64,000 nucleotides of DNA from Paramarasmius palmivorus (lineage: Eukaryota; Basidiomycota; Agaricomycetes; Agaricales; Marasmiaceae). Below the pieces are notes generated by a model. It was given only the letters and a program-made list of their open reading frames with translations, did no database searches and was not told the DNA's origin. This document shows, piece after piece, positions 44,528 to 55,451 of the stretch (within the stretch, counting starts at the first letter, position 1; the number at the start of each line of letters is the position of its first letter). The position numbers were made by a program, and so were the translations under genes. The DNA is taken from contig JAYKXP010000164.1 in the NCBI GenBank assembly GCA_037176845.1, forward strand, positions 30,809 to 94,808, written 5' to 3'.

Positions 44528-46142
44528 TTACAGCCTGATTATGGATGCATTAGAACCATTAAACACTGGAATTCGAATCGACTCCTCCTCCCAAAGTCCC
44601 TTACCCTGTCTTACGTCGAGAACTGAGCCCATAGAGGTCCAGGATGATTTCCTCCCTTCAACTTGCATGTTAGATATCGCTTCGTCTACGTTTGAAAAGC
44701 TGAGTCCCAATGTAATGCGAACGATGATCAATGTTTGCGAGATTCCCTGGTATCGATGTAGCTGAGCATTTACGAGAGTCGACGAAAACAGATGCTTACC
44801 AGTACGTGAATAAGCCCGTTCTGGATAAAGATTCCACTGATGGTTGGGACAAGATAATTCCCATTGAGCCTTATGACATTGATCTCTGTCGCCGTTATTG
44901 CGGCGAAGATGATGAGTACCAATGGGTAAAGCATGCCGGATTCAACCCTGTGGTGTCCTGTTATTCAGAGTCTTTGATGGAGGATAGATGACATACGTGA
45001 TAATGGTAACAAGATTATACAGCCTCTTCTTTTTGTAGCCCAAGTACGAGCTCGCCATTCGTGAGATGCGGACGATTCGTCCGGCTAACGTATTCGATAG
45101 GTGAGTAGCCATTGAATGATCCCAGACAATACGTACCAATCAAGGATGTTATGAAGATGTTTGTGAAAGCTGTACCGAGGTAAAGTCCACAGTTGATGTA
45201 GTTGCTCGCGATAACGTGCTTTCTATCGACGCCTTTGTCGGGAGCGTAGACGGTACTGAGATTGACGAACTGAGAGCCACCATGATAGGCAATAATCACG
45301 ACCAACGCGACGACTTAGGATTCACAGCATTAATAACGATTCCTCGGTTAGATAAAAGAGGCATACCATGATTGATAAGGCACAAGGATCCAGGTAGGAG
45401 GATCGCCCAGAGTCTTCTACCCCATACTGCATGGCACCTCCAAAGCTGTATTCAATACAGCGTTAACGTTCAGACTGGCTAAAGGACAGAAATCGCTCAC
45501 CAATATGATATCCCCAATAAAGCTATTCCTTACCATCAGACAAAAGGCAGAAATCTCTCGGGGACGACTCACTTTGCAAGAAATAACAAACTTGTTCGCA
45601 CTACGTTCTTCCTGTCTCCATAACCCAATCAGCATATTGAGAGTACGTGAAAATCTACCACATACGTGATAGGATTCTGTGTTCCAGCTAGTTCTTTGAG
45701 TGCGGGGTCAATATGCTGAAGATCCCAGGCTGCCGCCATCATCCCAGTGGCGATGGAGATAGTCGACAAAAGGAAAATGATAGCAAGGAGAGATATCTGT
45801 AGCCAGTATTGTCCCTGTCTTCGCTGAAAGAAGATATACACGCATTGTGTGAACAGCACTGTGTAGCAGCCTGTCGGAGATGTTTGTCTGCAGTTAATGC
45901 TTGAACGGTTTAGCTTATCATACCGTATAGTATTCCTATCGCCTATGAGGGCCCATAAGCTATTACCGGATGAATATTTAAAAGATGTAACTTACAAGGA
46001 TTGGGCCTAAAACGTAATACGATATGTCAAAAGCCATTGGGAAGACGAGAAATCCACTATCAATGGAGGCGTCTTTTGTATGTGGAAAACATACGGCTGC
46101 TGTGCTTGCCAATTCTGGGCCAGGAGCAATGGAGTTTGCCAT
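44528..46142 (-). CDS. 7TM-like membrane protein D (intact, 380 aa)
   Basis: Ten exons join in frame (1143 bases with stop): 45996-46142, 45924-45942, 45666-45870, 45573-45611, 45501-45522, 45367-45445, 45137-45313, 44997-45084, 44800-44947, 44528-44746. The 19- and 22-base micro-exons encode AIGILYG and FIGDIIL. Blocks: VLFTQCVYIFFQRRQGQYW, LWRCHAVWGRRLW, CGLYLGTAFTNIFITSLI, AGRIVRISRMASSYLG, ESGMLYPLVLIIFAA, GISQTLIIVRITLGLS. It has a longer soluble C-terminus than C1 and normal GT introns throughout. Predicted polytopic membrane protein of unknown ligand; strong because every intron restores the frame. Confidence 0.85.
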
Positions 46143-46960
46143 GAATGGTTGTAATAAAGGGGAATGTTTCCCATGATCAACACAAAGCCGTTGCCCGTGT
46201 GTGCACCCGAAACATGAACCTGAGGCATCTTTACCAAGTAGTTTATCATATCTTGTTTGCGTTTTTTCATCTATCACCAAGACTAGATCCAGATACCTAA
46301 AAATGGCAAAAAGGGTTCCACGGGATATTTTCGGCCGACCACAAGATTCACCAACCACTGAGGTGTGGGTAAAAAAGAAGCCAGGCAGAAGCACAGACCA
46401 CAAGTTCGTGTTCCAGTGGTGGCGTGTTTGATGGTCTATCAGAATATACCGCACAGCACGGAGATAGAGATGGATGTGCCCCACCCTGATTGGGGACGGG
46501 CACTGCTTTTGAGAAGTGGTGATCGTCAACGGGATACGCTCGCGAGTGTAAGAATAGCACACGGTGAGATGCGAATAGTAATCGATTGTTGGAGTTGTAG
46601 GAGCATCGTCAAGGCTATATCAGACACTCCGCGAGGTGATAACGATATGATACGGCCTTCGCAGGTTTAAGTTCGTGCAGAGCAATGAGAGAACTGCGGG
46701 TCTATTGATGAATGTCATAAACGATGTAGCGGAGCTCTCGTGACATAGCGGCAATGGTACGGAAAAGAAGCTACTCCTCGAGGTGGGAGACAAATCACAA
46801 AAATGCGTAAAGGATGACCTTACTGCACCGTAACGAGTGATCGCAAAACAAAGGATTGTTCGATGGATGGAATTATATTTAAAGGCCAGAGACCACAAGG
46901 TTGGATTTCCATGGCTCTTATTTGAGTCAATAGCAACCATAAGAGAGCAGAGATAACGAA
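46143..46960. other. Upstream region of gene D, no gene
   Basis: Long minus-strand frames here (for example 45978-46562) are read-through of D's first exon and its leader. Nothing else recognised. Confidence 0.35.
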
Positions 46961-47469
46961 AACATGCCTCATCCGCCTGATCGAAGGATCCTTGAATTAG
47001 ACTGTATGCGTCAATGGTGAGAACCCTGTATGGGCATGACATGCCAGGTTGGTAATCTTGTTTGTGTCGAGTAAACATCTTTTGCCACCGGCTGCATGGA
47101 AAGATGGTAAGAGTATACAGGATTTACACCATCCAAAGGTTCTAGTACTAGGGTGCCAGGGCTGAGCAGGTCTTGGAAGTATTGGTTCTCGTTCGAGCTG
47201 GAATAGCCGTAACAGGTAAACTTCTATTCTTTTCAGTTGAGAGGTCGGAAAACAGCAATTCTAATGTAACTGTGACTTACTAGGTTGTTGACATCCCATG
47301 AATCCATGACTCGGGGGAGCAGCGGAGCGTGTAGACAAAACCTAGGGAAGGCGATGATGGTCGTCAAGAAGACACGCTTGCGTTAGTAATTGCCGTATAC
47401 TTATCTTGATCACGTTAACCGTAAACTCGCTCTTCCAGAGGCTAGAGGCTTGTGGAACTTCGCCGAACG

Positions 47470-48100
47470 AACGCCGAATTTTACCTACGCTGGTGTAGCT
47501 GAGACCCAAGGCAATGCACACGATTATCCCGGTTTGCGAGACTCCCTGATATGATCTTCATTGGGATGTATGGGGCATAGGATAAACCAGATAATCTTCA
47601 CATCACATAGACGAGTGCGTTTAGGATGATAGATCCAAGAGGAAAAAGAGAATGCGACGAATACGTTATACCTAAATTGCTGGTGCTTGCGTTGATCGAT
47701 TTTGCGGGTATCGAGGCGGACATGATGAGCATAAGTGGGTACTTACATTATTCCTGACTCGAGGCTATTATGGAATATCCGGGAGGATAATAACTAGACG
47801 TCGTCTTTGTTGAGGTCGTGGACGCATTGTGCGAAAAGGGTTGCATAGGAACCTGACGTGTGCTACTTGTATCATCCCGGGTAATTAGTATGCATGAGAC
47901 CATACCATAGAGCAGTCCGAGAACCTATTAGGTAGACTCGAACGACACAAAGAGCAAGTACACACGCAAAAAAGTTATTGCTATTAGGACAGACGCCCCA
48001 GGGGGACAGGCTGCTTTATGAAAGAAGCTCTATAGGGAAATATTACTGCGTATACATCGCCGAAAACTGAAATAAAACAGTGATTCTTGCTAGAATAAAG
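47470..48100 (-). pseudogene. 7TM remnant G with internal deletion
   Basis: Reading leftwards: an exon-1-like ATG-TAT-ACG-CAG followed by TAA (CAA in the paralogue next to Plavaka), a donor-like TTGCGTG where F has GTGCGTG, the 19-base micro-exon (VLGLLYG), then SYATLFAQCVHDL, which breaks. It joins directly to the last-helix exon (LESGIM, 47.64-47.78 kb) and the C-terminal exon (47.48-47.53 kb). The central exons are missing, so this is a dead copy made by internal deletion. Confidence 0.6.
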
Positions 48101-48950
48101 ACAAGGGAGATGGTAACAGCCTGCGTTCGGTGTCTCTCCTGCAGTTTGTCGTGCTTGATAACAACGTGAATGTACAATGCAAAAGGTACGCTCAAGCATT
48201 ATCAATAAGTGGGGTGAACGATTTCCACTAGTTATGCCTTTCGTACCATAGAGCATCACGAGGACCTGCGATGAATAGTGGCTAACTTGAGATATCTTTT
48301 GAAAGGGTCGCAACCGGAAAAGTAGTCACGAACGTTAACCCCGCGGCGATCCTCGATAATCTCATTGCGAATGTGAAAAGACAAGACTATCTAGTGTTCA
48401 AGGGTTGATACTGAAGCGTTTCTCTGAGTTATACCCATCAAAACCATGAGCAGGTAACAATAACCAATAATCAAGAGTAGATTCGCAGTTCTTGATGAGC
48501 TATGATGCACTCCGTCGCCTGATACGTTGACCTAGTATTACTATCGTTATTGCGAGTTATGATATCATGGTTTTCTCTCGTTGTGATTCATAGATGAAGA
48601 CCTCCATTCCAACGTTGTGGTCATCGCCAATAAGTGTTCCTCTAGATCTATGACGATCGGTGAAGGTGGGGGCCACATCAGACGCATCTGTGCTCGGAGC
48701 AACGCCTTGTTTTCGTGCCTTCACAAACGGCTGATGGGGGAAATTCTTCCTTTCAAGATCCAACTATGCCTGTGTCTCAGCTGGACCACTGAATACTAGG
48801 CTGTGTTCGTTGGATAGAGAACAATCAACTACCGAGCCTCATACCAGAAGAACGTGAGAAGATATCGCATTAATATCCACCGACACTTTTTTGGAAACAC
48901 AGGTATAATGCGAACGATGTAGATAAACATCTCATTTTTCATCCTTTCTC
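48100..48950. repeat. Spacer matching 58.10-59.09 kb
   Basis: Shared landmarks: AAGACAAGGGAGATGGTAAC, TTGATAACAACGTGAATG, GCAACCGGAAA, TCCAACTATGCCTGTGTCTC. No conserved frame. Confidence 0.6.
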
Positions 48951-49860
48951 CGAAGAGGCTTTACTGTTTCTGCATTCATGGAACCGAAAGATGACCTCGG
49001 ACTGGGATGATCCATATCAGCCTCCGTGGCTTCCTTGACCATTCTATCCTTGTTGAACCCAAGCGCGTCTCTTCGATTGGATACCACCGCCGACGAAGAC
49101 ATATGAGGGTAAGTGCGATGAGTGCGATAAAGGCTACGCCTCCGATTACTCCACCGACGATGGTGCGAGTATTCTTTAATTCATCGTTGGTGAGAGATGT
49201 ATCGTCTGAATTCGAGGAAGTAGATGTGGGTAAAGATGGCGTGGACACCGTTTCTTTCGGATTATCGCTTAGAGCACTTGAGCTAAGTACGTCAACCCGT
49301 CGGAATGAATGATAAAAGAAGAATTATACCTGTCCGTTGAAACACCAAATGGAGAAGTGCTATTTGGGTTCGCCTGTACTTCAATGACTTGGCCACAGTC
49401 TCCCAAGCACCTCGATGCAGTATAAGAATGAAGTAGCTTATATGGGGGGATACAAAGCAACGCACTGATTTTCCTTTCACGCTCCCAGTTTATATTTGCT
49501 GCGAACATTTTACTATGAGCCATAAGGTTTTATAAAACAAGTTTCACGCAGGTGCTTACCCCGGAGGAAGACGAGGTTGGCTGAAATTCACGGAACAAGA
49601 ATGATCTCTACGCCATGGTTGCGACACAGAAAACGAACAGAAGGAATTCCACAACACGAGAACGATATCTGAAGACTCATCTCTCCGTACATCTTCTTCG
49701 CTTTTCGGGGAATTCCAGGTGATATTTAGTTCAATCATTTTATCCGGTAATGCTACTACTGGATTTGGTTCGACAGAAACGACGGTAAGTTGGGATAAAG
49801 CAGACAAGCTAATTAACAAAGACTTGGTTGAAATATTTTTGATTAATCGACAAAGAAAGC
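48950..49860 (-). pseudogene. Family-1 protein P0, frameshift in the tail
   Basis: Signal-like SLLISLSALSQLTVV (about 49.78 kb), ectodomain NPVVALPDKMIELNITWNS to the donor at 49559, a YFILIL exon near 49.43 kb (the EYIL position), stalk with TSTSSNSDDTSLTN, helix IVGGVIGGVAFIALIALTLI, and CLRRRWYP. Then one base is missing relative to P1 (near 49.075 kb). The conserved tail (DALGFNKDRMVK, HPSPRSSFGSM, KPLRRKDEK) continues in another frame to a stop at about 48.95 kb. A single-base deletion, or a sequencing error. Confidence 0.65.
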
Positions 49861-50157
49861 GCACCACGGTTCCGGACACCGATCCATCGGTCCAGTTCCT
49901 CACTATCAGAGTTGAAATCGTTGATCAGGTTATAGGGATTGACGGAAAATGCCTTGATCGAAGGATCTTTGAATTAGACTGTAAAATGTGCCAATAGTGA
50001 GAAGCTGATATAGGTATTACAGGCCAGGTTGGTAATGCTGTTTGTGTCGAGCAATTATCTCTTGTCGCCGGTTGCATGGAATATATAAATTTGTGTCCTA
50101 TTGGCCGAATACTGTAAGTTGGCTGTTCATGTAAAGTGACCACGTCCCACTTGGGAC

Positions 50158-51631
50158 CTAGATGTCGAGCTCTGTGCCTAAGGACCCTGAACTAGCTCGA
50201 GCAATCTGCATCGTCGATATTGCCTCATCTACACTTGTGTAGCTGAGACCCAAGGCAACGCGCACGATTATCACGGTCTGCGAGATTCCCTGATATGGTC
50301 TCACTTTAGATGTATGGGGCGTAAGATAAAGTGATCCTTACCAATACATGAATGAGTGCATTTTGGATGATAGATCCGAGAAGGAAAAGAGAATGCGACG
50401 AATAGATGATACCTAAATTGCTGGTGCTTGCGTTGATCGCTTTTGCGGAGATCGAAGCGAATATGATCAGCATAAGTGGGTACATCATTCCCGACTCGAG
50501 GCTGTTATGGAATATTACTGAATGATTCCATATCAAAGCTGGAAAACCTACGTTATCGCAATAACCAGGTCATACATTTTCCTGCCTTCTAAGCCTATAA
50601 CGGCGGTTGCTTTGCGAGATATGTAGAAGATCCGGCCAGCTTGCATGTTAAGCAATGAGTAAGGTCAGGGCTGGCGCGATAATGCTACCCACCTATCAAA
50701 CTGGTTATGGCAGTATTTGTTAATGCCGTGCCGAAGTACAGACCGCAGGTCATATAGTTGGATATAAGTGTAGTTTCAAAAAACTGATCAAGTTTCGATA
50801 GGATGATCGTATCGATGTTACTTGAATCATTCAGATTGATTATGTCGCCCAAAAATTCCCAACCACCGTGGTATCGTGCAATGACAATTAATGCTAAGAC
50901 TAACAGAATCATGAGCTGTCTTTCTATGCGTATAAATGGAGTTGATTCTACCGTGATTTATCAAACAAAGACTCCCAAGAAGGATCACTGTCCATCTTCT
51001 CCTTCCCCATACAAGGCAACATCGCCATATCTATCCATAGGTCTCATATGAAAAGCAAAACCAATGCACAAAGCGTGTAACTCACCATCATTACATCAGC
51101 AATCAAACTGAGTTTGTTCATTAGACATGAAGCACGCAATAAGGTCCTCCTTACTTTGCAAGAAACAGCAGAATCATTCGGGACAAAGGACCCCTGGTTC
51201 TAGTAGACATTCAGCGAGATGTCAATGGATTGAGCTTTCACTCACGTATACAGAAAGAGTTGATAGCGCATAGCTTGCATGAGATCAACGACGACCGTAG
51301 CCGTCACTAGAACGAAGAGAGTAGCTAGGAGAAAGATGTGAATCCGTGATTCTCCCTGCCTACGCTTGACAAGTATGTAGACACATTGTCCGAAAAGGAC
51401 TGCATATGAGCCTGGAATGAAATGAAATGAGTCAATTACATGATTCCGTCGTGAAAGGCGTGTTTGCGATACCATAAAGTGTCCCGACTCCCTATTGCGG
51501 ACCATAAGTGAAATCATGAGAACTGGGATGCATATATCACGCACAAACAGGGATCCCGTTTGGGCAAAGTAGTACTGAACATTATTGTGGAATAGTTCTG
51601 TGGCCTGAACCAGGAATGCGTCGAGTGCCAT
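50158..51631 (-). CDS. 7TM-like membrane protein E (342 aa)
   Basis: Ten exons join in frame (1029 bases with stop): 51545-51631, 51473-51491, 51246-51411, 51155-51199, 51086-51107, 50952-51030, 50693-50923, 50552-50639, 50342-50501, 50158-50289. Micro-exons of 19 and 22 bases again (GVGTLYG, LIADVMM). Blocks: VLFGQCVYILVKRRQG, IWRCCLVWGRRRW, CGLYFGTALTNTAITSLI, AGRIFYISRKATAVIG, ESGMMYPLMLIIFAS, GISQTVIIVRVALGLS. The start is uncertain: the first exon is continuous and in frame with two helices' worth of a second 7TM gene (F) just upstream, so E may be read as part of an F-E fusion. Confidence 0.75.
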
Positions 51632-51964
51632 AAAGTGCAGGACGACACAAATCGTCTGCAAAGCAAAGATAGAACCAAGGAGGATAATGACTAGATATCG
51701 CCTTTGCTGACTGTTAAGCAGGTTGTGGACGCATTGCGCAAAAACGGTTGCATAGGAACCTGAAGTGTATCACTTGTATCATCCCAAGTAATTAATCTGC
51801 TTGAAAGCATACCATAGAACAATCCGAGAACCTATTATTAACATTTAGTGGACTCGAACGACACAAAGAGCAAGTAGACACGCACAAGCGTTGAACCTAT
51901 TAGGACGGATGCCTCGGGGGGAAAGGTAACTACCAGGCTGGTTTGCGAAAGAAGCTCTCCTAGT
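51632..51964 (-). pseudogene. 7TM gene F, 5' part only, fused to E and cut by Plavaka
   Basis: Exon 1 part (51886-51964, ELLSQTSLVVTFPPEASVL, donor GTGCGTG), the 19-base micro-exon 51813-51831 (VLGLFYG), and exon 3 from 51759 leftwards (SYATVFAQCVHNLLNSQQRR, YLVIILLGSIFALQTICVV). Exon 3 continues without stop or frame change into the first exon of E. The 5' end of exon 1 (TYTQQYFPI) lies on the other side of the transposon at about 58.04-58.07 kb. Confidence 0.6.
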
Positions 51965-52108
51965 CATCAGTAAGATAACAACGAGCATTTCAGCATTTTT
52001 TAACATTTTTGACATTTCTGGCATTTTCGAATGCTGAATGCCAAATGTCGAAATGCTACAAATAATACATATTTTCTTTGTCAAATATGCTACATAATAC
52101 AGTAACGT

Positions 52109-55100
52109 CTACCGTACGAACTCATACGAGGCATGATTAGCAAATTTATTGATATAAAAGGCACGAAAGGCGTCCAGAGACTCCGAATAGTGGAAGTCCT
52201 CAGGTAGTGTATCACTGCCAAAAACAGGGAGGAGATGAACAGGCCGAGCAATGGAGTCAAGGTGGATAACATCCATTGTCCGTCTCCCATCAGGATCATA
52301 TTCCGGCTCTACCACCCAAAGACCTGTCTCCTCATCAGGAGTATCCATAGATCGCGTAAACCATTCCATGAGTGCGCAAGGATATTCAATCTCCTTATAT
52401 TTGAAAGAGAAGAATAGCTTGACCCGACCAACTACCATGCCTTCAATACCAGGCTTATCCTCATCAACAGTGACGAAAACGGTGTCGTGCCGAGGATAGT
52501 GGCCCAACCAATTGGGATGAGATCGAATGCGTTCCGCGTACATGCCCCCGTTACCGCATGGATCGCTCGGCGAGTAGTATCGTGCAACTGCCGAGTAATA
52601 GACATATATCAAAGAATTGAAGTATTGGAAGTGATGCTGCAGGTTGTCGGCACAAGGAACGGGGAGAGTAGGCTCCAGCTTTCCGAAAAGGTACCGGAAA
52701 AGAGCATCGGAAAAGCGCAATGGTTCACCAATGGTATCTCCAATATCATGCAAGTTACGTGACCAGCCTCGTGCTAAATGCAGGTTAGAACATGTAAAGG
52801 ACTGGGATTGTAAGGCTTACCTGGTTGTGCAGCGAGTTTAACAGAAGAACAATCAGGTGGACCACGTGATGGACCACAGTCCATCTCGTTGCACTCGTCG
52901 GTCCTGGAGACAACGTCGGGTAAAGTACCAGCAGCAACGTTCTTGCTAAACCAAGTACTGGTTCCACGAAGCATATCCCGCTGCTCAAACTTTCGATGAA
53001 GGGCAGCCATCTTGTCCAGTCGTGTGATCGTCTTCAGCATCTGGGGAAGGGGTTTATTTCGGCTCGATCGGCGCCACGGTTCCTTGACCGCCTTGATGTG
53101 CTTCGACTCCGTAATTGAGGAATCAAGACCATTGGGCGAGCCAAACATTCGGATAGAGTCGGCGTAATGCATCAAAGAGTGTTGACGAGGCAACGAAAGG
53201 TCAGTCCTAACGCCTTTCTCAATGAATACTGTGCGGTGCTTGTAGAAGAGATCGAGGTGATGATCGAAGGAAAGAAGGTCGGATGAAGTGATAACATTTT
53301 TGCGAGCGATATAGCAGACCTCCATGAATGCCGAGAGGCACTGGACCATCTGACTTGGTACATGTCCCGTGATTGCAGATATATAGACCTGTAATATAGT
53401 ATGAGTTGCGTCACTGAAATAGCCCCATGAGTCACATGTACCTTCATGAGGGCCTTGGAGTCGTCGCCCGTCCACTGATTGAAATCACGACCGTCATGGA
53501 ACCTGCGAATGCCTGGGTAAGGAGGAACAGCCGATATTCTAGCATCCAGTGTTAGTAAGATGTGATTCAGGAATGATACTGGAAACCTACCGCCGGTCAA
53601 TGTCCTTGATTATTGCATTGCCGCGCGTCTCCCCATGTTCTTTGTGAAGCCATTGATTCACCCAGGTTACTAAGTGATCCTTGAAAGTGCCCTTGATCAC
53701 TTGATGTAACAGGTCCGGTGAGAGTAATTCGTGGATATCTGCACGTGGAAAGTGGTGGGTAAAGGGCTGTATGTTTGATCAACAGTATGAAACACAGAAC
53801 CCAAGGGAAAAACATACTAGAACATCACTACGGTACCCGTATGTATCCCACATGATACCAGGATCGAAGATGGTAGCCATGTATTCTCTTGTCGCTCGAG
53901 TTCGTGGTAGCGCAGTACGATCATCGAGCTCTAACGGGGTGGCGCCACATCTTTAAGATACGTCAACATACAAGCGTGGATTTAAGATTCAAGCAACTCA
54001 CCTACAACACCATCCCTGAACAATTCCCGAAAGCCAGACCTGTTCTGGGTAATCCGCAATATACGGGCCTAACTCCCAGATGGCACGGCGGAAGTGACCA
54101 TCAGGACATCGTACAACTTCAGGCGTCTCCATCCCAGATCGTAGTGGCTCCAAAGCCTTGGCAAGGCATATGTGGTAGAGCTGCCGACAGAATTTCTGGA
54201 AAGCAGGGCTCTTGCGCTCGTTCTTTGGGACTTTGAAACAAGGCTTAGGAACATGAATGGTTACATGGTGATACTTCACATACCTTTCGGAATCGGTAAG
54301 AATATCCAGGGCCGAACACCATTGCCATGGGCACGACGTGCAATATTGCTGATGTTGCCAGGAGAGATGTATCCGGGATGAAACTCTTGGTGTCCTGTAG
54401 CAACAGAAACAGTCGTCTTGTCTGATCCTAGGACAGTCGCCACAAGCATGGCACCCTTTGAGACTGCCCTCGTTCTTGGGTTACCCGCAATTTCATCCTG
54501 AGGTTGTAACTGTCAGCCATTAAACTAGAAGAATAGAGAGATACATACTGCTTTTTTCCATGCCCAAGTCCCGGACATTAGGTTCGACCACGTTCGATGT
54601 CCTTTTGAATTGTATTGCCTAAAGGGGGTGTAGTCGAAGCTGCCGTTGAATTGCTCCGTCTGCAATTGCTCCAAGAGTATATCGCGAGGGTTGCGTGTGC
54701 ATAGCGTGAAAGTTTCGTTCATCCACTTGGGTGGGTTCTCTGGCTTCGGCCCGGTGTAGCCAACCTCATATGTAGTCCATTCCGTATTTTCTTCGCGTAT
54801 GCTGTCGATGGTAGCGTAAAGGTCTTGGGCGTCATGGAAAGGAGCATCACCGCCGAGAGGCTCGAGTTGGGCTTGCAGAATGTCGAGTGCTTCATTGATC
54901 TTCCCAGCAGAATTAGCAGCGCGAGTGAAGTGAAAATGGGCCCAGTCATATGTCGAGCGGCAGTCAAAAGGAAACCATGCGTCCTCACTGTCAACTGGAG
55001 GCTCGGGAGGAACAGGGAGCGGCATTGCATGATCAGATAAATCATTCCCATTGGCATCACAGGGTTTTGCTGTAGAAATAGTCAGTATTGTGAGGGTGTA

Positions 55101-55303
55101 TCAGTCTTGTATGTACCTGTTAGGTGGGGATGCCTCATGTAGTGATACACTTCACGAAAGGCATCAGAGGGCGGGTCAATGTCGAAATGTTTTGAATTTT
55201 TATGCATGGTTAGGCCACGAGTAGAGCGAGCAACGAACTTGCAGCCAGGCTCCTGGCATGCAAGGTTCGGATGTCGAGGTTTGACTGACTTCTTAGGAGC
55301 CAT
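52109..55303 (-). CDS. Plavaka transposase (roughly 900-1,000 aa, about nine exons)
   Basis: Starts MAPKKSVKPRHPNLACQEPG with a C2H2 zinc finger (C-x4-C-x12-H-x4-H). Later blocks are diagnostic of Plavaka transposases: GSDKTTVSVATGHQEFHP, YISPGNISNIARRAHGNGV, TPEVVRCPDGHFRRAIW, LGPYIADYPEQVWLSGIVQG, PFTHHFPRADIHELLSPDLL, HQVIKGTFKDHLVTWV, RRFHDGRDFNQWTGDDSKAL, CLSAFMEVCYIARKNVI. The C-terminal exon 52109-52763 follows. I saw no stop inside the exons I could join, so it may be active. Nuclear enzyme that cuts and joins element ends. Exon borders are approximate. Confidence 0.85.
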
Positions 55304-55451
55304 AGTGTGGTGAGGGTCTGGGTGATGGAAAGAAATTGACGTGTCCTCGGCTAGTGTCAATTTATCGTCAGATGGACCCACTCCAGAATAACGTTAACTT
55401 GACCACGTACCATTGAGCAATTCGCTCACTCGCCCACATCCACCCGCTTAC
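55304..55451. promoter_or_regulatory. Bidirectional promoter region of the Plavaka element
   Basis: The only spacer (148 bases) between the two divergent start codons at 55303 (minus) and 55452 (plus), so both promoters must lie in it or overlap the 5' ends. No strong TATA box is evident. Confidence 0.5.

Larger units (their letters stand above)
46970..49930. repeat. Duplicated unit 3, left copy
   Basis: Starts at GATCGAAGGATC, matched at 49.96 kb. Contains the 7TM remnant G (47.47-48.1 kb), a spacer (48.1-48.9 kb) and family-1 gene P0. The right copy, 49.96-61.6 kb, contains 7TM E/F, the Plavaka insertion, the same spacer (58.04-59.07 kb), and genes P1 and P2. Confidence 0.7.

Noticed and set aside
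44731..44991. Plus-strand ORF of 86 codons
   Set aside because: Antisense to the last-helix exon of gene D, which has clear family support.
45978..46562. 194-codon minus-strand ORF as a gene of its own
   Set aside because: Only its last third is real: it is exon 1 of 7TM gene D, starting at 46142. The rest is leader sequence.
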